A DNA stretch of 64,000 bases from Mariniphaga sp. (lineage in GTDB: Bacteria; Bacteroidota; Bacteroidia; Bacteroidales; Prolixibacteraceae). The DNA lies in assembly GCA_019429205.1 (NCBI GenBank), contig JAHYIT010000004.1:18277-82276 (forward strand), read 5' to 3'. The notes beneath the pieces were generated by a model that saw only the letters and a list, made by a program, of their open reading frames with translations, did no database searches and had not been told where the DNA came from. The position numbers were made by a program, and so were the translations under genes. Shown piece by piece: positions 1 to 9,757 of the stretch. Every line of letters starts with the position of its first letter. The stretch's first letter is position 1.

Positions 1-1
1 T

Positions 2-1294
2 TACGATTATCTGGAAGATTTATTTGTTCCAGGGTATTTCGAACTTTCTTTGGATCAGGGCGAATCAGTAATATTTGCTGCCGGAACAGAAATTTCGACT
101 CCGGTTTCACTCAAACAACGTTTTACCAGGGAACAAAAAAAACGCGTCAGCCGGTACACATTTCTCAGTTCTTTAAAACATGCCGGTGAGCAATTCATTC
201 TGAAAAATAAAAACGAAACCAGCATTGTTGCCGGATTTCCCTGGTACGACGGCATCACCCGTCAAACTTTTATTTCCCTTCCTGGCCTGGCGCTTGCTGC
301 CGATAAAAACTTGCTTTTTTCCGAAGTACTCAATACCCATAAAAAATACCTCAAACAAGGTCTTTTCCCTGACAATATTCATAGCCGGCAGCCGGTTTAC
401 AATTCAGCCGATGCTTCGCTGTGGTTTATCTGGGCCGTGCAGCAATTTGCCAAAACACAGCGCTCGCCCAGGGGAGTTTGGCTAAATTACAGTAACGCTG
501 TAAAAGAAATTCTGGAAGCTTACAGAAAATCATTGCCTGAATTTGTCCAATTTACCAAAGACGGGCTCATTTATGCCGAAAAAGAAAATACCGCCCTCAC
601 CTGGATGGATTCTTATGCCAACGGAAAACCGGTGGTTCAACGCGCCGGGTTGGCAGTCGAAATAAATGCGTTATGGTACAATGCCATTGTTTTCGCGCTT
701 GAAATGGCACGGATTTCAAACGATATGAAATTCATAAAAAAATGGGAAGCAATGCCCAAAAAAATTGCGCTGGGTTTTTTAAATACTTTTTGGCAACCAG
801 GGCATGAACATCTTGCCGATGTGGTTAAAGATGGAATACGCGACTGGGCGGTAAGGCCTAATATGGTAATTGCCGCGGCAATGGACCACTCGCCCCTGTC
901 AAAAGAACAGAAAAAACTCATTTTAAGCGAAACCAAAAGAAAGCTGTTAACTTCCCGCGGTTTGCGCACGTTATCACCAGATCATCTGAGATATAAAGGT
1001 GTTGTTGATGGCGGGCCGGATCAGCGGGAGGCTGCCATTCACATGGGAGCGGCATGGCCCTGGCTGATGCAGTTTTTTGTAAAGGCTTACCTCGAAATTC
1101 ACGGGAATTGCGTATTACCGTTTATCAGGCAAATTCTTGAAACCTTTGAAGATACGGTTACCGAACATTGTGTGGGAACCCTTTCTGAAATGTATAACGG
1201 AGATCCGCCCCACAAGGCAAAAGGCGCAATTTCGCAGGCCTGGAATGTGGCGGGAATTGTAAATGCTTTGCATGAAATGCACCATTGTAAATAA
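2..1294 (+). CDS. Glycogen debranching enzyme, C-terminal part (cut by window edge)
   Basis: The frame is open to the left edge, so this is the C-terminal 430 residues of a longer protein. The family (amylo-alpha-1,6-glucosidase, GDE_C) removes alpha-1,6 branch stubs from glycogen. Visible family blocks are AGFPWYDGITRQTFISLPG, YNSADASLWFIWAV, REAAIHMGAAWPWL and a C-terminal SEMYNGDPP...QAWNVAG. Where I remember the family motif as GRDT, this protein has TRQT, so an acidic residue may be missing. The next gene starts 13 nt downstream, and transferase and GH57 genes follow, an order I remember from Bacteroides glycogen loci. An internal TTG at 50 is not a real start. Confidence 0.85.
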   Translation, partial: YDYLEDLFVPGYFELSLDQGESVIFAAGTEISTPVSLKQRFTREQKKRVSRYTFLSSLKHAGEQFILKNKNETSIVAGFPWYDGITRQTFISLPGLALAADKNLLFSEVLNTHKKYLKQGLFPDNIHSRQPVYNSADASLWFIWAVQQFAKTQRSPRGVWLNYSNAVKEILEAYRKSLPEFVQFTKDGLIYAEKENTALTWMDSYANGKPVVQRAGLAVEINALWYNAIVFALEMARISNDMKFIKKWEAMPKKIALGFLNTFWQPGHEHLADVVKDGIRDWAVRPNMVIAAAMDHSPLSKEQKKLILSETKRKLLTSRGLRTLSPDHLRYKGVVDGGPDQREAAIHMGAAWPWLMQFFVKAYLEIHGNCVLPFIRQILETFEDTVTEHCVGTLSEMYNGDPPHKAKGAISQAWNVAGIVNALHEMHHCK

Positions 1295-1307
1295 TAAACT
1301 TTTGGCT

Positions 1308-2597
1308 ATGAAAGTATTAATGTTCGGATGGGAATTTCCTCCACATATTTCCGGTGGATTAGGAACAGCTTGTTACGGGCTAACCAAAGGTCTGGCATCT
1401 TTGAAAAACATGGAAGTACTTTTTGTAGTGCCTAAAGCGTTTGGCGACGAAGACCAGTCTGAAATTCAACTTATTGGAGCCAATAAAATTCCGGTTGCGC
1501 AAAAGGAATTCACTTTTAAAGAAACCGGTACTAAAATGGATTACCTCGAAGTGCAGTCGGATGTAATTCCTTATTTGAGTGAAGATGAATTCTGGCAGTT
1601 AAAAAACCAGATTCTTCCCCCAAAAATTAAGTTTATAAAAACCACAGAGGGTTTAAACATTGATTTTAGCGGAGGTTACGGTATCAACCTGATGGAAGAA
1701 ATAAAAAACTATGCAGTTGTGGCCGAAATTATTGCCCGCCAGAACAACTTCAATCTGGTTCATGCCCACGACTGGCTGGCGTATCCGGCCGGTATTGCTG
1801 CAAAAAAAGCTTCAGGAAAACCATTGGTAATTCATGTGCATGCCACCGATTTTGATCGCAGTGGAGGAAACGTAAATCCCACGGTTTACGCCATTGAACG
1901 GGAAGGAATGGAAATGGCCGACAAAATTATTGCCGTAAGTAATTTCACACGGCAAACGGTAATTGAAAAGTACAATATTCCACCCGAAAAAATTGTTACG
2001 ATTTACAATGCAGTGGAACCGGTATCCAAAGAAAGCCAGTCGAATTTTAAAAAAGGAGTGAACGAAAAGCTGGTAACCTTTTTAGGGAGAATTACTTTGC
2101 AAAAAGGCCCGGAATATTTTATTGAAGCCGCTCACCTGGTTTTAAAGAAAACAGATAATGTGCGATTTGTGATGGCAGGCAGCGGCGACAAAATGAATGA
2201 AATGGTGGAACGGGTAGCCCAGTTGGGAATGGCCGACAAGTTTCATTTTACAGGATTTTTAAAAGGCGATGATGTTAACCGGATGTTTCAAATGACCGAT
2301 GTGTTTGTGATGCCCTCTGTTTCAGAGCCATTCGGCATTGTGCCCCTGGAGGCAATGCAGGCCGATGTGCCCGTTATTATTTCAAACCAGTCTGGTGTTT
2401 CCGAAATATTGAACCACGCCATAAAAATCGATTTCTGGGATACTTTCGCTATGGCCGATTCTATTTACGGATTACTCACCTATCCGGCACTTGCCAGGTT
2501 CCTGAAAAAATCGGGCAAACAGGAAGTTGGTGGCCTCAAGTGGCACCACTCTGCCAGGCACGTGCAACATGTTTATAAAAGTTTGTTGAATGTTTAA
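1308..2597 (+). CDS. Glycogen synthase-like glycosyltransferase
   Basis: A 429-residue GT-B fold transferase expected to extend alpha-1,4-glucan chains from a nucleotide sugar in the cytoplasm. The N-terminus MKVLMFGWEFPPHISGGLG is the glycogen-synthase nucleotide-sugar loop with the KxGG-like GG. The Rossmann-like second half has FLGRITLQKGPEYFIEA and the E-x7-E region PSVSEPFGIVPLEAMQ. I start at ATG 1308 because it gives the canonical N-terminus; an ATG at 1263 would overlap the debranching gene and add 15 unconserved residues. It could be classified GT4 or GT5, and the donor (UDP- or ADP-glucose) is not readable from sequence. Confidence 0.88.
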   Translation: MKVLMFGWEFPPHISGGLGTACYGLTKGLASLKNMEVLFVVPKAFGDEDQSEIQLIGANKIPVAQKEFTFKETGTKMDYLEVQSDVIPYLSEDEFWQLKNQILPPKIKFIKTTEGLNIDFSGGYGINLMEEIKNYAVVAEIIARQNNFNLVHAHDWLAYPAGIAAKKASGKPLVIHVHATDFDRSGGNVNPTVYAIEREGMEMADKIIAVSNFTRQTVIEKYNIPPEKIVTIYNAVEPVSKESQSNFKKGVNEKLVTFLGRITLQKGPEYFIEAAHLVLKKTDNVRFVMAGSGDKMNEMVERVAQLGMADKFHFTGFLKGDDVNRMFQMTDVFVMPSVSEPFGIVPLEAMQADVPVIISNQSGVSEILNHAIKIDFWDTFAMADSIYGLLTYPALARFLKKSGKQEVGGLKWHHSARHVQHVYKSLLNV

Positions 2598-2619
2598 CCA
2601 CGCAAAAATGGAACAAGGA

Positions 2620-3954
2620 ATGAAATCAATATGTTTGTTTTTTCAGGTGCATCAACCGTTCAGGCACCGCAGGTACAGGTTTTTCGATATTGGCAACGAC
2701 CATTATTATTACGACGATTATGCCAATGAAACCATCATGCGGAATATTGCAGACAAAAGCTACCTGCCCACCAACAAACTTTTGCTGAACCTGCTAAATA
2801 ATCTAAACGGTCAATTCAAGGTAGCTTTTTCCATTACCGGCATTGCGCTGGAACAATTTGAACTTTATGCTCCGGAAGTGATTGATTCATTTCGCGAACT
2901 GGCCCAAACCGGTTGTGTAGAATTCCTTTCAGAAACCTATTCGCATTCACTGGCATCGTTAAAAGACAAAGCCATTTTTGAGGAACAGGTAAAACTGCAC
3001 GAGCAGAAAATTATTGATTTGTTTGGCCAGAAACCAAAAGTTTTCAGGAATACAGAAATGATTTATTCTGATGACATTGGAGCGCATATTTACCAGATGG
3101 GATACAACGCAATACTCACCGAAGGCGCCCGTCATATTCTGGGCTGGAAAAGCCCCAATTTTTTGTATGTAAATGCAAACAATCCGCGATTGAAAGTGCT
3201 CATGCGCAACTATAAACTTAGCGACGATATTTCGTTTCGCTTTTCAAACACCAACTGGTCGGAATACCCGTTAACTGCTGAAAAGTTTGTTGGATGGCTA
3301 AAAAAACTCGACCCCAAAGAAGAAGTGGTAAACCTGTTTTTAAGCTACGAATCTTTTGGTGAACGGCAGCCAAAAGAAAGTGGAATTTTCAGTTTTCTGG
3401 AACATTTGGTAAAACAGGTTGTACAAGAAAAATCGTTGCAATTTTCAACACCGTCCGAAATGATTGAACAGCTTCAGCCAGTTTCTGTTGTAAGCGTTCC
3501 CCACCCCATTTCGTGGGCCGACGAAGAACGCGACCTTACTGCCTGGCTGGGTAACGAAATGCAAAAGGAAGCCTTTGATAAGCTTTACGCCGTTAGTAAG
3601 CGAATGGCAGTGTGCACAAGCCCGGAATTGAAAAAAGACTGGAATTACCTTCAGGCAAGCGACCATTTTTACTATATGTCAACAAAATTCTTTTCAAGTG
3701 GTGAAGTGCAAAACTACGTCAATCCTTTCGATTCACCTTATGAAGCTTTCATAAATTACATGAATGTTTTAAGTGACTTTAAAATGAAACTCAACACGGT
3801 TACTCCCGAAATTGACCTGGAACATGATGCTGCTGAATTACACAGGCTTATTGTCATCAAAGATCAGAAAATAAAAAAAATGGAAGCAGAACTTCAAAGA
3901 ATTCACAAGCGAAAACCAGCCAAAAAGAAAACAGAAAAAAAGAAAAAGTCTTAA
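2620..3954 (+). CDS. GH57-family alpha-amylase/glucanotransferase
   Basis: A 444-residue GH57 protein acting on alpha-glucans. GH57 motif 1 is FFQVHQPFRHRR near the N-terminus; the nucleophile motif is seen as VFRNTEMIYSDD, with the Glu expected to be catalytic; a later FLSYESFGE resembles motif 4. The C-terminus has a short coiled coil and a Lys-rich tail (RKPAKKKTEKKKK). In-frame ATGs lie at 2590, 2608 and 2620. I prefer 2620 because it gives MKSICLFFQVHQ, which fits homologues as I remember them. The gene follows the transferase with about 20 nt between, so co-transcription is likely. Amylase versus branching or 4-alpha-glucanotransferase cannot be separated here. Confidence 0.85.
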   Translation: MKSICLFFQVHQPFRHRRYRFFDIGNDHYYYDDYANETIMRNIADKSYLPTNKLLLNLLNNLNGQFKVAFSITGIALEQFELYAPEVIDSFRELAQTGCVEFLSETYSHSLASLKDKAIFEEQVKLHEQKIIDLFGQKPKVFRNTEMIYSDDIGAHIYQMGYNAILTEGARHILGWKSPNFLYVNANNPRLKVLMRNYKLSDDISFRFSNTNWSEYPLTAEKFVGWLKKLDPKEEVVNLFLSYESFGERQPKESGIFSFLEHLVKQVVQEKSLQFSTPSEMIEQLQPVSVVSVPHPISWADEERDLTAWLGNEMQKEAFDKLYAVSKRMAVCTSPELKKDWNYLQASDHFYYMSTKFFSSGEVQNYVNPFDSPYEAFINYMNVLSDFKMKLNTVTPEIDLEHDAAELHRLIVIKDQKIKKMEAELQRIHKRKPAKKKTEKKKKS

Positions 3955-4031
3955 GCTTCTCCCACATATTATTTCGTTGCCATACAATACAAATTTATCT
4001 TTAATTTCAGGATAGTTGTAAATAGAAAGTT

Positions 4032-4039
4032 TATTTTTG
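4032..4039 (+). promoter_or_regulatory. Candidate Bacteroidota -7 box for glucan phosphorylase
   Basis: TATTTTTG matches TANNTTTG, 36 nt before the phosphorylase start. No good -33 TTTG is seen at the usual distance, so the match is partial. It lies in the 121-bp gap after the GH57 gene, suggesting the phosphorylase has its own promoter. Confidence 0.4.
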
Positions 4040-4075
4040 CACAACATATTTAGGGTCAAAAATTATATATAAAAC

Positions 4076-6652
4076 ATGAAAGCAGAAGACAAAAAAAATA
4101 TTATATGGCCGGAGAACGGACATCCGGTCTGGAAAAAAATAATAGTTGGATCTCACCTTCCTAAGAGCCTTGAGCCATTGCGTGAAATTTCCAAAAACCT
4201 TTGGTGGGTATGGAACTCAAAGGCAAGTGAATTGTTTGGTTACATCGATAAAAACCTTTGGGAAGAACTTGATAATAATCCTGTAGTTTTACTGGAAGAA
4301 GTAAGCTATAAACGTTTTCAGGAACTGGAAAAAGACCAGCATTTTATTTCTGAAATGAACGAAGTTTATGGCCAGTTTAAGAATTACATGGAAGAAAGAA
4401 AAGAACTGGGCAGCCCGCAGGTTGCCTATTTCAGTATGGAATACGGATTGCACGATTCGCTGAAAATTTATTCAGGCGGATTGGGTATGCTGGCCGGAGA
4501 TTACCTGAAAGAAGCCAGTGACATGAAGGTAAATCTTACAGCTGTAGGATTACTTTATCGTTACGGATATTTTAAGCAAGCCCTTAACCTGCATGGGGAA
4601 CAGATGGCCAGTTACGAATTTCAGGATTTTTCGAAAATCCCTGTTCAACCTGTACTTGATGAAAAAGGAGAATGGCTGAAAATAGAAGTGGAATTTCCGG
4701 GCCGGTTTCTTAATGCACGAGTTTGGCAGGTTAACATTGGCTCTGTCAAGCTCTTCCTGCTCGATGCCGACCTTCCTGAAAACCTGGAACAGGACCGGTT
4801 TGTCACACACCACCTGTATGGGGGTGACAACGAAAACCGCCTGAAACAGGAAATACTGCTTGGCATTGGAGGAATCAGAGCCCTGAACAAGTTGGGTTAC
4901 AATTCAGAAATTTATCACTGCAACGAAGGCCATGCAGCATTTATCGGACTGCAAAGATTGTCGGATATCATGGAAAAACATGATTTGAATTTCCTCGAAG
5001 CAAAAGAGGTAGTCAAATCTACAACAGTTTTTACAACCCATACGCCTGTGCCTGCCGGACACGATTCCTTCCACGACGACATCATTAAATTTTACCTGGA
5101 ACCCTTCTCTAATAAACTGGGGCTTGAGTGGAACAATTTTCTTAGGTTGGGAAAGGCCAACAGCTACGAAGATCATTTCAACATGAGTTATCTCGCATCT
5201 AACCTTTCCCAGGGAATAAACGGTGTGAGTAAGCTTCATGGAGATGTAAGCAAAACAGTTCTAAAATCGCTTTACCAGGGATACCTTGAAGAAGAAATTG
5301 AAATTGGATACGTTACCAACGGGGTCCATTACTCATCATGGACTGCTAAAGAGTGGAAAAACATTCATAAAGAATATTTTGGAGAAGAATTCCCCAGAAA
5401 CCAACTCGATTTTGATGTATGGAGCCGCATCTACAAAGCGCCGGAAGAACAAATCTGGAACCTCAGAAATACATTAAGAAAAAAACTCATTAAGTACATT
5501 AAAGAGCGTTTTTCAGACAACTGGATTAAACGAAACGAAAATCCAAAACTTATTTCCGAGGTGATAGGAAAATTAAATCCGGATGCACTAACCATCGGAT
5601 TTGCCCGCAGGTTTGCCACCTATAAAAGAGGGTATCTTTTATTCAGAGACCTTGAAAGATTGTCTGAAATTGTGAACAACCCGCAAAGGCCTGTACAATT
5701 CATTTTTGCAGGAAAAGCACACCCTGCTGACAAAGCAGGCCAGGATTTGATTAAATACATTGTTGAAATTTCCAAACGCCCCGAATTCAGGGGTAAAATT
5801 CTGTTTGTCCAAAATTACGACATCAACCTGGCCAAAATGCTGCTCCAGGGAGTTGACGTCTGGCTTAATACCCCCACCCGCCCGTTGGAAGCCTCTGGCA
5901 CAAGCGGAATGAAAGGAGTTATGAACGGAACTTTGCACTTCTCGGTTCTCGATGGATGGTGGGTGGAAGGCTACCGTAAAGATGCAGGCTGGGCACTGCC
6001 AGCCGAACGCACTTATGATGTACAGGATTTTCAGGACGAACTGGATGCCGAAACCATCTACAACCTGCTGGAAGAAGAAGTAATTCGCACCTTCTACGAA
6101 AGGAATAAGGAAGGGATTCCGGTTGAATGGGTTGACTCCATAAAAAATACCATTGCGCAGGTTGCTCCCCAGTTTACCACCGGAAGAATGATGCAGGATT
6201 ACCACGATCGCTACTATTTGCCGCAACTTGAACGTTCAAAAAATATTAAAAACGAAAACTTCAAATGGGCAAAAGAACTGGCCGCCTGGAAATTTAAGGT
6301 AGCCGCAGTCTGGGATCAGATAGAAGTGGTTAAAACCGAGGTAGCCGAAGGAGTGAATAATCTAATGACCGTAGGCCAGGAATACCCGGTTAAAGTTGAA
6401 GTGGACATTAAAGGATTATCAAGCGAAGATATTGGGCTTGAACTGATAGTTGCGGAAAACGGCATGGAGGAAACTCCGAAAGTTGTTGAACGATTGAATT
6501 TCGATGTTGAGAGTTGTGAAAAATCCATTTGCCGGTTTAATTTAAATTACCGGCCTGTTCATCCCGGATCGTTCAATTACGGGTTCAGGCTTTATCCGAA
6601 AAATGCCGGACTCCCTCACAGACAAGATTTCAAGCATGTGAAATGGTTGTAA
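4076..6652 (+). CDS. glgP: Alpha-glucan (glycogen/maltodextrin) phosphorylase, GT35
   Basis: An 858-residue GT35 enzyme releasing glucose-1-phosphate from alpha-1,4-glucans. Residues about 15-110 form the DUF3417 N-terminal region (REISKNLWWVWNSKASELF). The PLP site is EASGTSGMKGVMNG with the Schiff-base lysine at K613. Other catalytic-core blocks are YFSMEYGLHDSLKIYSGGLG, HCNEGHAAF, TTHTPVPAGHDSF and GFARRFATYKRG. The DUF3417 subgroup is distinct from the E. coli GlgP/MalP type. The gene completes a local glycogen synthesis, debranching and breakdown set. The next gene begins 12 nt later. Confidence 0.93.
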   Translation: MKAEDKKNIIWPENGHPVWKKIIVGSHLPKSLEPLREISKNLWWVWNSKASELFGYIDKNLWEELDNNPVVLLEEVSYKRFQELEKDQHFISEMNEVYGQFKNYMEERKELGSPQVAYFSMEYGLHDSLKIYSGGLGMLAGDYLKEASDMKVNLTAVGLLYRYGYFKQALNLHGEQMASYEFQDFSKIPVQPVLDEKGEWLKIEVEFPGRFLNARVWQVNIGSVKLFLLDADLPENLEQDRFVTHHLYGGDNENRLKQEILLGIGGIRALNKLGYNSEIYHCNEGHAAFIGLQRLSDIMEKHDLNFLEAKEVVKSTTVFTTHTPVPAGHDSFHDDIIKFYLEPFSNKLGLEWNNFLRLGKANSYEDHFNMSYLASNLSQGINGVSKLHGDVSKTVLKSLYQGYLEEEIEIGYVTNGVHYSSWTAKEWKNIHKEYFGEEFPRNQLDFDVWSRIYKAPEEQIWNLRNTLRKKLIKYIKERFSDNWIKRNENPKLISEVIGKLNPDALTIGFARRFATYKRGYLLFRDLERLSEIVNNPQRPVQFIFAGKAHPADKAGQDLIKYIVEISKRPEFRGKILFVQNYDINLAKMLLQGVDVWLNTPTRPLEASGTSGMKGVMNGTLHFSVLDGWWVEGYRKDAGWALPAERTYDVQDFQDELDAETIYNLLEEEVIRTFYERNKEGIPVEWVDSIKNTIAQVAPQFTTGRMMQDYHDRYYLPQLERSKNIKNENFKWAKELAAWKFKVAAVWDQIEVVKTEVAEGVNNLMTVGQEYPVKVEVDIKGLSSEDIGLELIVAENGMEETPKVVERLNFDVESCEKSICRFNLNYRPVHPGSFNYGFRLYPKNAGLPHRQDFKHVKWL

Positions 6653-6664
6653 AAATTCAATAAA

Positions 6665-7237
6665 ATGAGTAAAAACATTCTGGGAAAAAAGATTAAAGAA
6701 TACCGCGAATTCAGGCAAATAACCCGAGAAGACCTTGCCCTGAAAGCCAACCTGGATGCAGAACAACTTGAAAGAATTGAAATAAAGGGTGTGATGCCTT
6801 CGCTGGGGCATCTCATAAAAATTTCAAGAGCACTTGGTGTACGAATCGGAACTTTTCTCGACGATCAAGACCAGGTAGGACCGGCAATTGTTAGAGCAGG
6901 CGAAGAAAAATCGAGTGTTAGTTTTTCAACAAAAGACGAATCAACCCGGGAACACCTCAATTTTTTTTCGCTGGCACAAGATAAAGCCGGACGACACATG
7001 GAACCGTTTATTGTTGAAATTGAACCGTCAAAAGATTCAGATTATAAGTTGTCGTCGCACGAAGGAGAAGAATTTATTTACGTTTTGCAAGGAAGCATTG
7101 AAGTAAATTACGGCAAGGATATTTTTCAAATAAATAAAGGAGATACCATTTATCTCGATTCGGTTGTGGCACACAATGTTCATGCGGCAAATAACCAGCC
7201 GGCAAAAATTCTTGCTGTCGTATATACTCCGTTTTAA
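6665..7237 (+). CDS. XRE-family HTH plus cupin transcriptional regulator
   Basis: A 190-residue protein with an N-terminal helix-turn-helix (residues about 8-60, KIKEYREFRQITREDLALKA) and a C-terminal cupin (about 115-188, HEGEEFIYVLQGSIEVNYG and GDTIYLDSVVAHNVHA). Proteins of this layout are small-molecule-responsive repressors or activators. It starts 12 nt after the phosphorylase and precedes an acyl-CoA synthetase by 37 nt. In Bacteroidota this regulator/ligase pair often occurs together, so it more likely senses an acyl compound than a glucan. The ligand is unknown. Confidence 0.85.
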   Translation: MSKNILGKKIKEYREFRQITREDLALKANLDAEQLERIEIKGVMPSLGHLIKISRALGVRIGTFLDDQDQVGPAIVRAGEEKSSVSFSTKDESTREHLNFFSLAQDKAGRHMEPFIVEIEPSKDSDYKLSSHEGEEFIYVLQGSIEVNYGKDIFQINKGDTIYLDSVVAHNVHAANNQPAKILAVVYTPF

Positions 7238-7274
7238 TTTATTTAGTCAGAAAATCTTTTGAACTTATAACTTC

Positions 7275-8927
7275 ATGCAACTACTTGATTTTACGCTGGG
7301 CGAAATATTAGAAAAATGGGCCTTTGAAACTCCTGAAAAGGAATTTATGGTTTATCCGGACCGAAACCTGCGATTTACTTATGCAAAGTTTAACGAGCGG
7401 GTGGATAATTTGGCAAAAGGCCTTTTATACATGGGCGTAAAACCCGGCGACAAGGTTGGAATCTGGGCTAAAAATGTTCCCGACTGGACCACTTTCATGT
7501 TTGCCACTGCTAAAATCGGCGCCATTTTGGTTACCATCAATACAAGTTATAAACTTTCAGAGCTTGAATATTTGCTGAAAAATGCCGATGTAAATACACT
7601 CTGCCTTGCCGATGGCTACCGCGACAGCGATTTTGTAAAAATGATTTTCGACCTGGTACCCGAATTGAAGCAACAAGCCCGTGGAGAACTCAAAAGTGAA
7701 AAATTTCCTGAATTAAAAAATGTAATTTTTATTGGCCAGGAAAAACACCGCGGAATGTTTAATACGGCTGAACTTATTCTTTTGGGAAACCATGTTGACG
7801 ACATTGAACTGGAAAGCATTAAAGAAAGCATAAAATGTCACGATGTGGTGAATATGCAATATACATCTGGAACAACCGGTTTTCCCAAGGGTGTAATGCT
7901 TACCCACCACAACATTTTAAACAACGGTTTTGCAACCGGCCAGTGCATGAAATACACCTCAGACGAACGGTTACTGGTTTGCGTACCCATGTTTCACTGT
8001 TTTGGATGTGTACTTTCGCTTTGTTCTGTGGTAACTCACGGAGCCACACTTGTTTTTAACGAAGAATTTGATCCGTTGATGGTTCTGGCTTCGGTTCAAA
8101 AAGAAAAATGCACTGCACTAAATGGAGTACCTACCATGTTTATTGCCGAACTGAACCATCCGATGTTTGATATGTTCGATCTAAGTTCACTTCGAACCGG
8201 AATTATGGCCGGTGCATTATGCCCCATTGAAACCATGAACCAGGTGATGACCAGAATGTATATGAAAGATGTGATTATCGTTTATGGGTTAACGGAAACA
8301 TCGCCCGGCATGACTGCTACCCGCACGCACAATTCTCCCGAAGTTCGTTCAACAACAGTTGGGTTCGAATTTCCGAACGTGGAAGTGAAGATTGTGCATC
8401 CCGAAACCGGCAAGGAATGTCCGGCAGGAGAACAGGGTGAAATTTGCTGCCGGGGCTACAATGTGATGAAAGGCTATTACAAAAACCCGGAGGCAACAAA
8501 AAATGTGATTGACGAAGATGGCTGGCTGCACTCGGGCGACCTTGCCGTTAAAACCAAGGATGGTTTTTACAAAATTACCGGGCGCATAAAAGACATGATA
8601 ATACGGGGAGGTGAAAACATTTACCCGCGTGAAATTGAAAACTTTCTGTACCAGCTTCCGCAAATTGAAACGGTAGAAGTTGCCGGTGTTCCAAGTCCGA
8701 AATACGGGGAGCAGGTGGGAGCTTTTATCAGGTTGAAAGAAGGCCAAAGTATTACAGAAGAAGAAATCAAGGATTTTTGCCGCGGACAAATTGCCCGGTT
8801 TAAAATTCCGAAATACATCTTTTTTGTGAAGGAATTCCCAATGACCGCCAGCGGAAAAATTCAGAAATATTTACTGAGCAAGCAAAGTGTGGAAATGTGC
8901 AAAGCAAAAGGAATTGAAATAATATAA
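7275..8927 (+). CDS. AMP-binding acyl-CoA synthetase (fatty-acid CoA ligase-like)
   Basis: A 550-residue ANL-superfamily ligase that activates a carboxylic acid with ATP and transfers it to CoA. The AMP/P-loop motif is [18 protein letters not shown], the A5 motif is YGLTETSPG, the A7/A8 hinge is [10 protein letters not shown]...[19 protein letters not shown], and the C-terminal catalytic lysine motif is ASGKIQKY. Length and motifs fit medium/long-chain acyl-CoA synthetases, but the acyl pocket cannot be read. It is downstream of the XRE-cupin regulator and 14 nt before pyrH. Confidence 0.9.
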   Translation: MQLLDFTLGEILEKWAFETPEKEFMVYPDRNLRFTYAKFNERVDNLAKGLLYMGVKPGDKVGIWAKNVPDWTTFMFATAKIGAILVTINTSYKLSELEYLLKNADVNTLCLADGYRDSDFVKMIFDLVPELKQQARGELKSEKFPELKNVIFIGQEKHRGMFNTAELILLGNHVDDIELESIKESIKCHDVVNMQYTSGTTGFPKGVMLTHHNILNNGFATGQCMKYTSDERLLVCVPMFHCFGCVLSLCSVVTHGATLVFNEEFDPLMVLASVQKEKCTALNGVPTMFIAELNHPMFDMFDLSSLRTGIMAGALCPIETMNQVMTRMYMKDVIIVYGLTETSPGMTATRTHNSPEVRSTTVGFEFPNVEVKIVHPETGKECPAGEQGEICCRGYNVMKGYYKNPEATKNVIDEDGWLHSGDLAVKTKDGFYKITGRIKDMIIRGGENIYPREIENFLYQLPQIETVEVAGVPSPKYGEQVGAFIRLKEGQSITEEEIKDFCRGQIARFKIPKYIFFVKEFPMTASGKIQKYLLSKQSVEMCKAKGIEII

Positions 8928-8941
8928 ACCAATTTTTACCT

Positions 8942-9649
8942 ATGATTAAATACAAACGCATTTTACTGAAGCTGAGTGGAGAATCGCTTATGGGGGACCA
9001 GAATTACGGCATTGATGAAAACCGCCTTAACGATTATGCAGAACAAATAGCAGAACTCGCCAACATGGGCGTTCAAATCGGAATAGTAATTGGTGGCGGT
9101 AACATTTTTAGGGGATTAAGCGGTACCAGCAAAGGATTCGAGCGCGTAAAAGGCGACCAAATGGGAATGCTGGCCACTGTCATTAACAGTCTTGCTCTCA
9201 GTTCTGCATTAAAATCAAAAGGGGTATCCTGCAGAGTGTTTACGGCAATAAGGATGGAACCGGTAGGTGAATTTTATGCGAAAGAAAAAGCCATTTCAGC
9301 AATTGAGAAAGGTGAAGTGGCCATTATTTCTGGTGGAACTGGAAATCCATATTTTACCACAGATACAGCCAGCGCTTTGCGCGCCGTGGAAATTGAAGCT
9401 GAAATCATGTTCAAAGGCACCCGCGTTGACGGAGTTTACACGGCAGATCCGGAAAAAGATCCGAATGCAGAAAAGTTTGAGAAAATTAGTTTCGATGAAA
9501 TTTACAACCGGAATTTGCGCATAATGGATCTAACCGCAACCACATTGTGCAAAGAAAATAACCTGCCGGTTTTGGTTTTTAACATGGATGAAATGGGTAA
9601 TTTGAAAAAAGTAATTACCGGCGAAAATATTGGCACTATTGTGTATTGA
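8942..9649 (+). CDS. pyrH: UMP kinase
   Basis: A 235-residue amino-acid-kinase-fold enzyme phosphorylating UMP to UDP in pyrimidine synthesis. Motifs are ILLKLSGESLMGDQNYGID at the N-terminus, IGIVIGGGNIFRG, and the nucleotide-binding GGTGNPYFTTDTASALRA. Length is normal for bacterial PyrH. It precedes frr as in many bacteria, but a 108-bp gap with a promoter-like box separates them here. Confidence 0.97.
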   Translation: MIKYKRILLKLSGESLMGDQNYGIDENRLNDYAEQIAELANMGVQIGIVIGGGNIFRGLSGTSKGFERVKGDQMGMLATVINSLALSSALKSKGVSCRVFTAIRMEPVGEFYAKEKAISAIEKGEVAIISGGTGNPYFTTDTASALRAVEIEAEIMFKGTRVDGVYTADPEKDPNAEKFEKISFDEIYNRNLRIMDLTATTLCKENNLPVLVFNMDEMGNLKKVITGENIGTIVY

Positions 9650-9690
9650 CGGCATTTTTTGTGCTTAACGGAACAAAATAAATTAAAAAA

Positions 9691-9721
9691 TTTTCGTGTA
9701 AATATATTTTTTCTATATTTG
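9691..9721 (+). promoter_or_regulatory. Promoter for frr (-33/-7 pair)
   Basis: The -7 box TATATTTG at 9714-9721 matches TANNTTTG exactly. A -33-like TTTTCG starts at 9691, at about the usual 19-nt spacing. The start of frr is 36 nt downstream. This suggests frr can be transcribed apart from pyrH. Confidence 0.55.
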
Positions 9722-9757
9722 CTATCGATCAAAAGTTGGAAATTCAGTGCTTGACCA

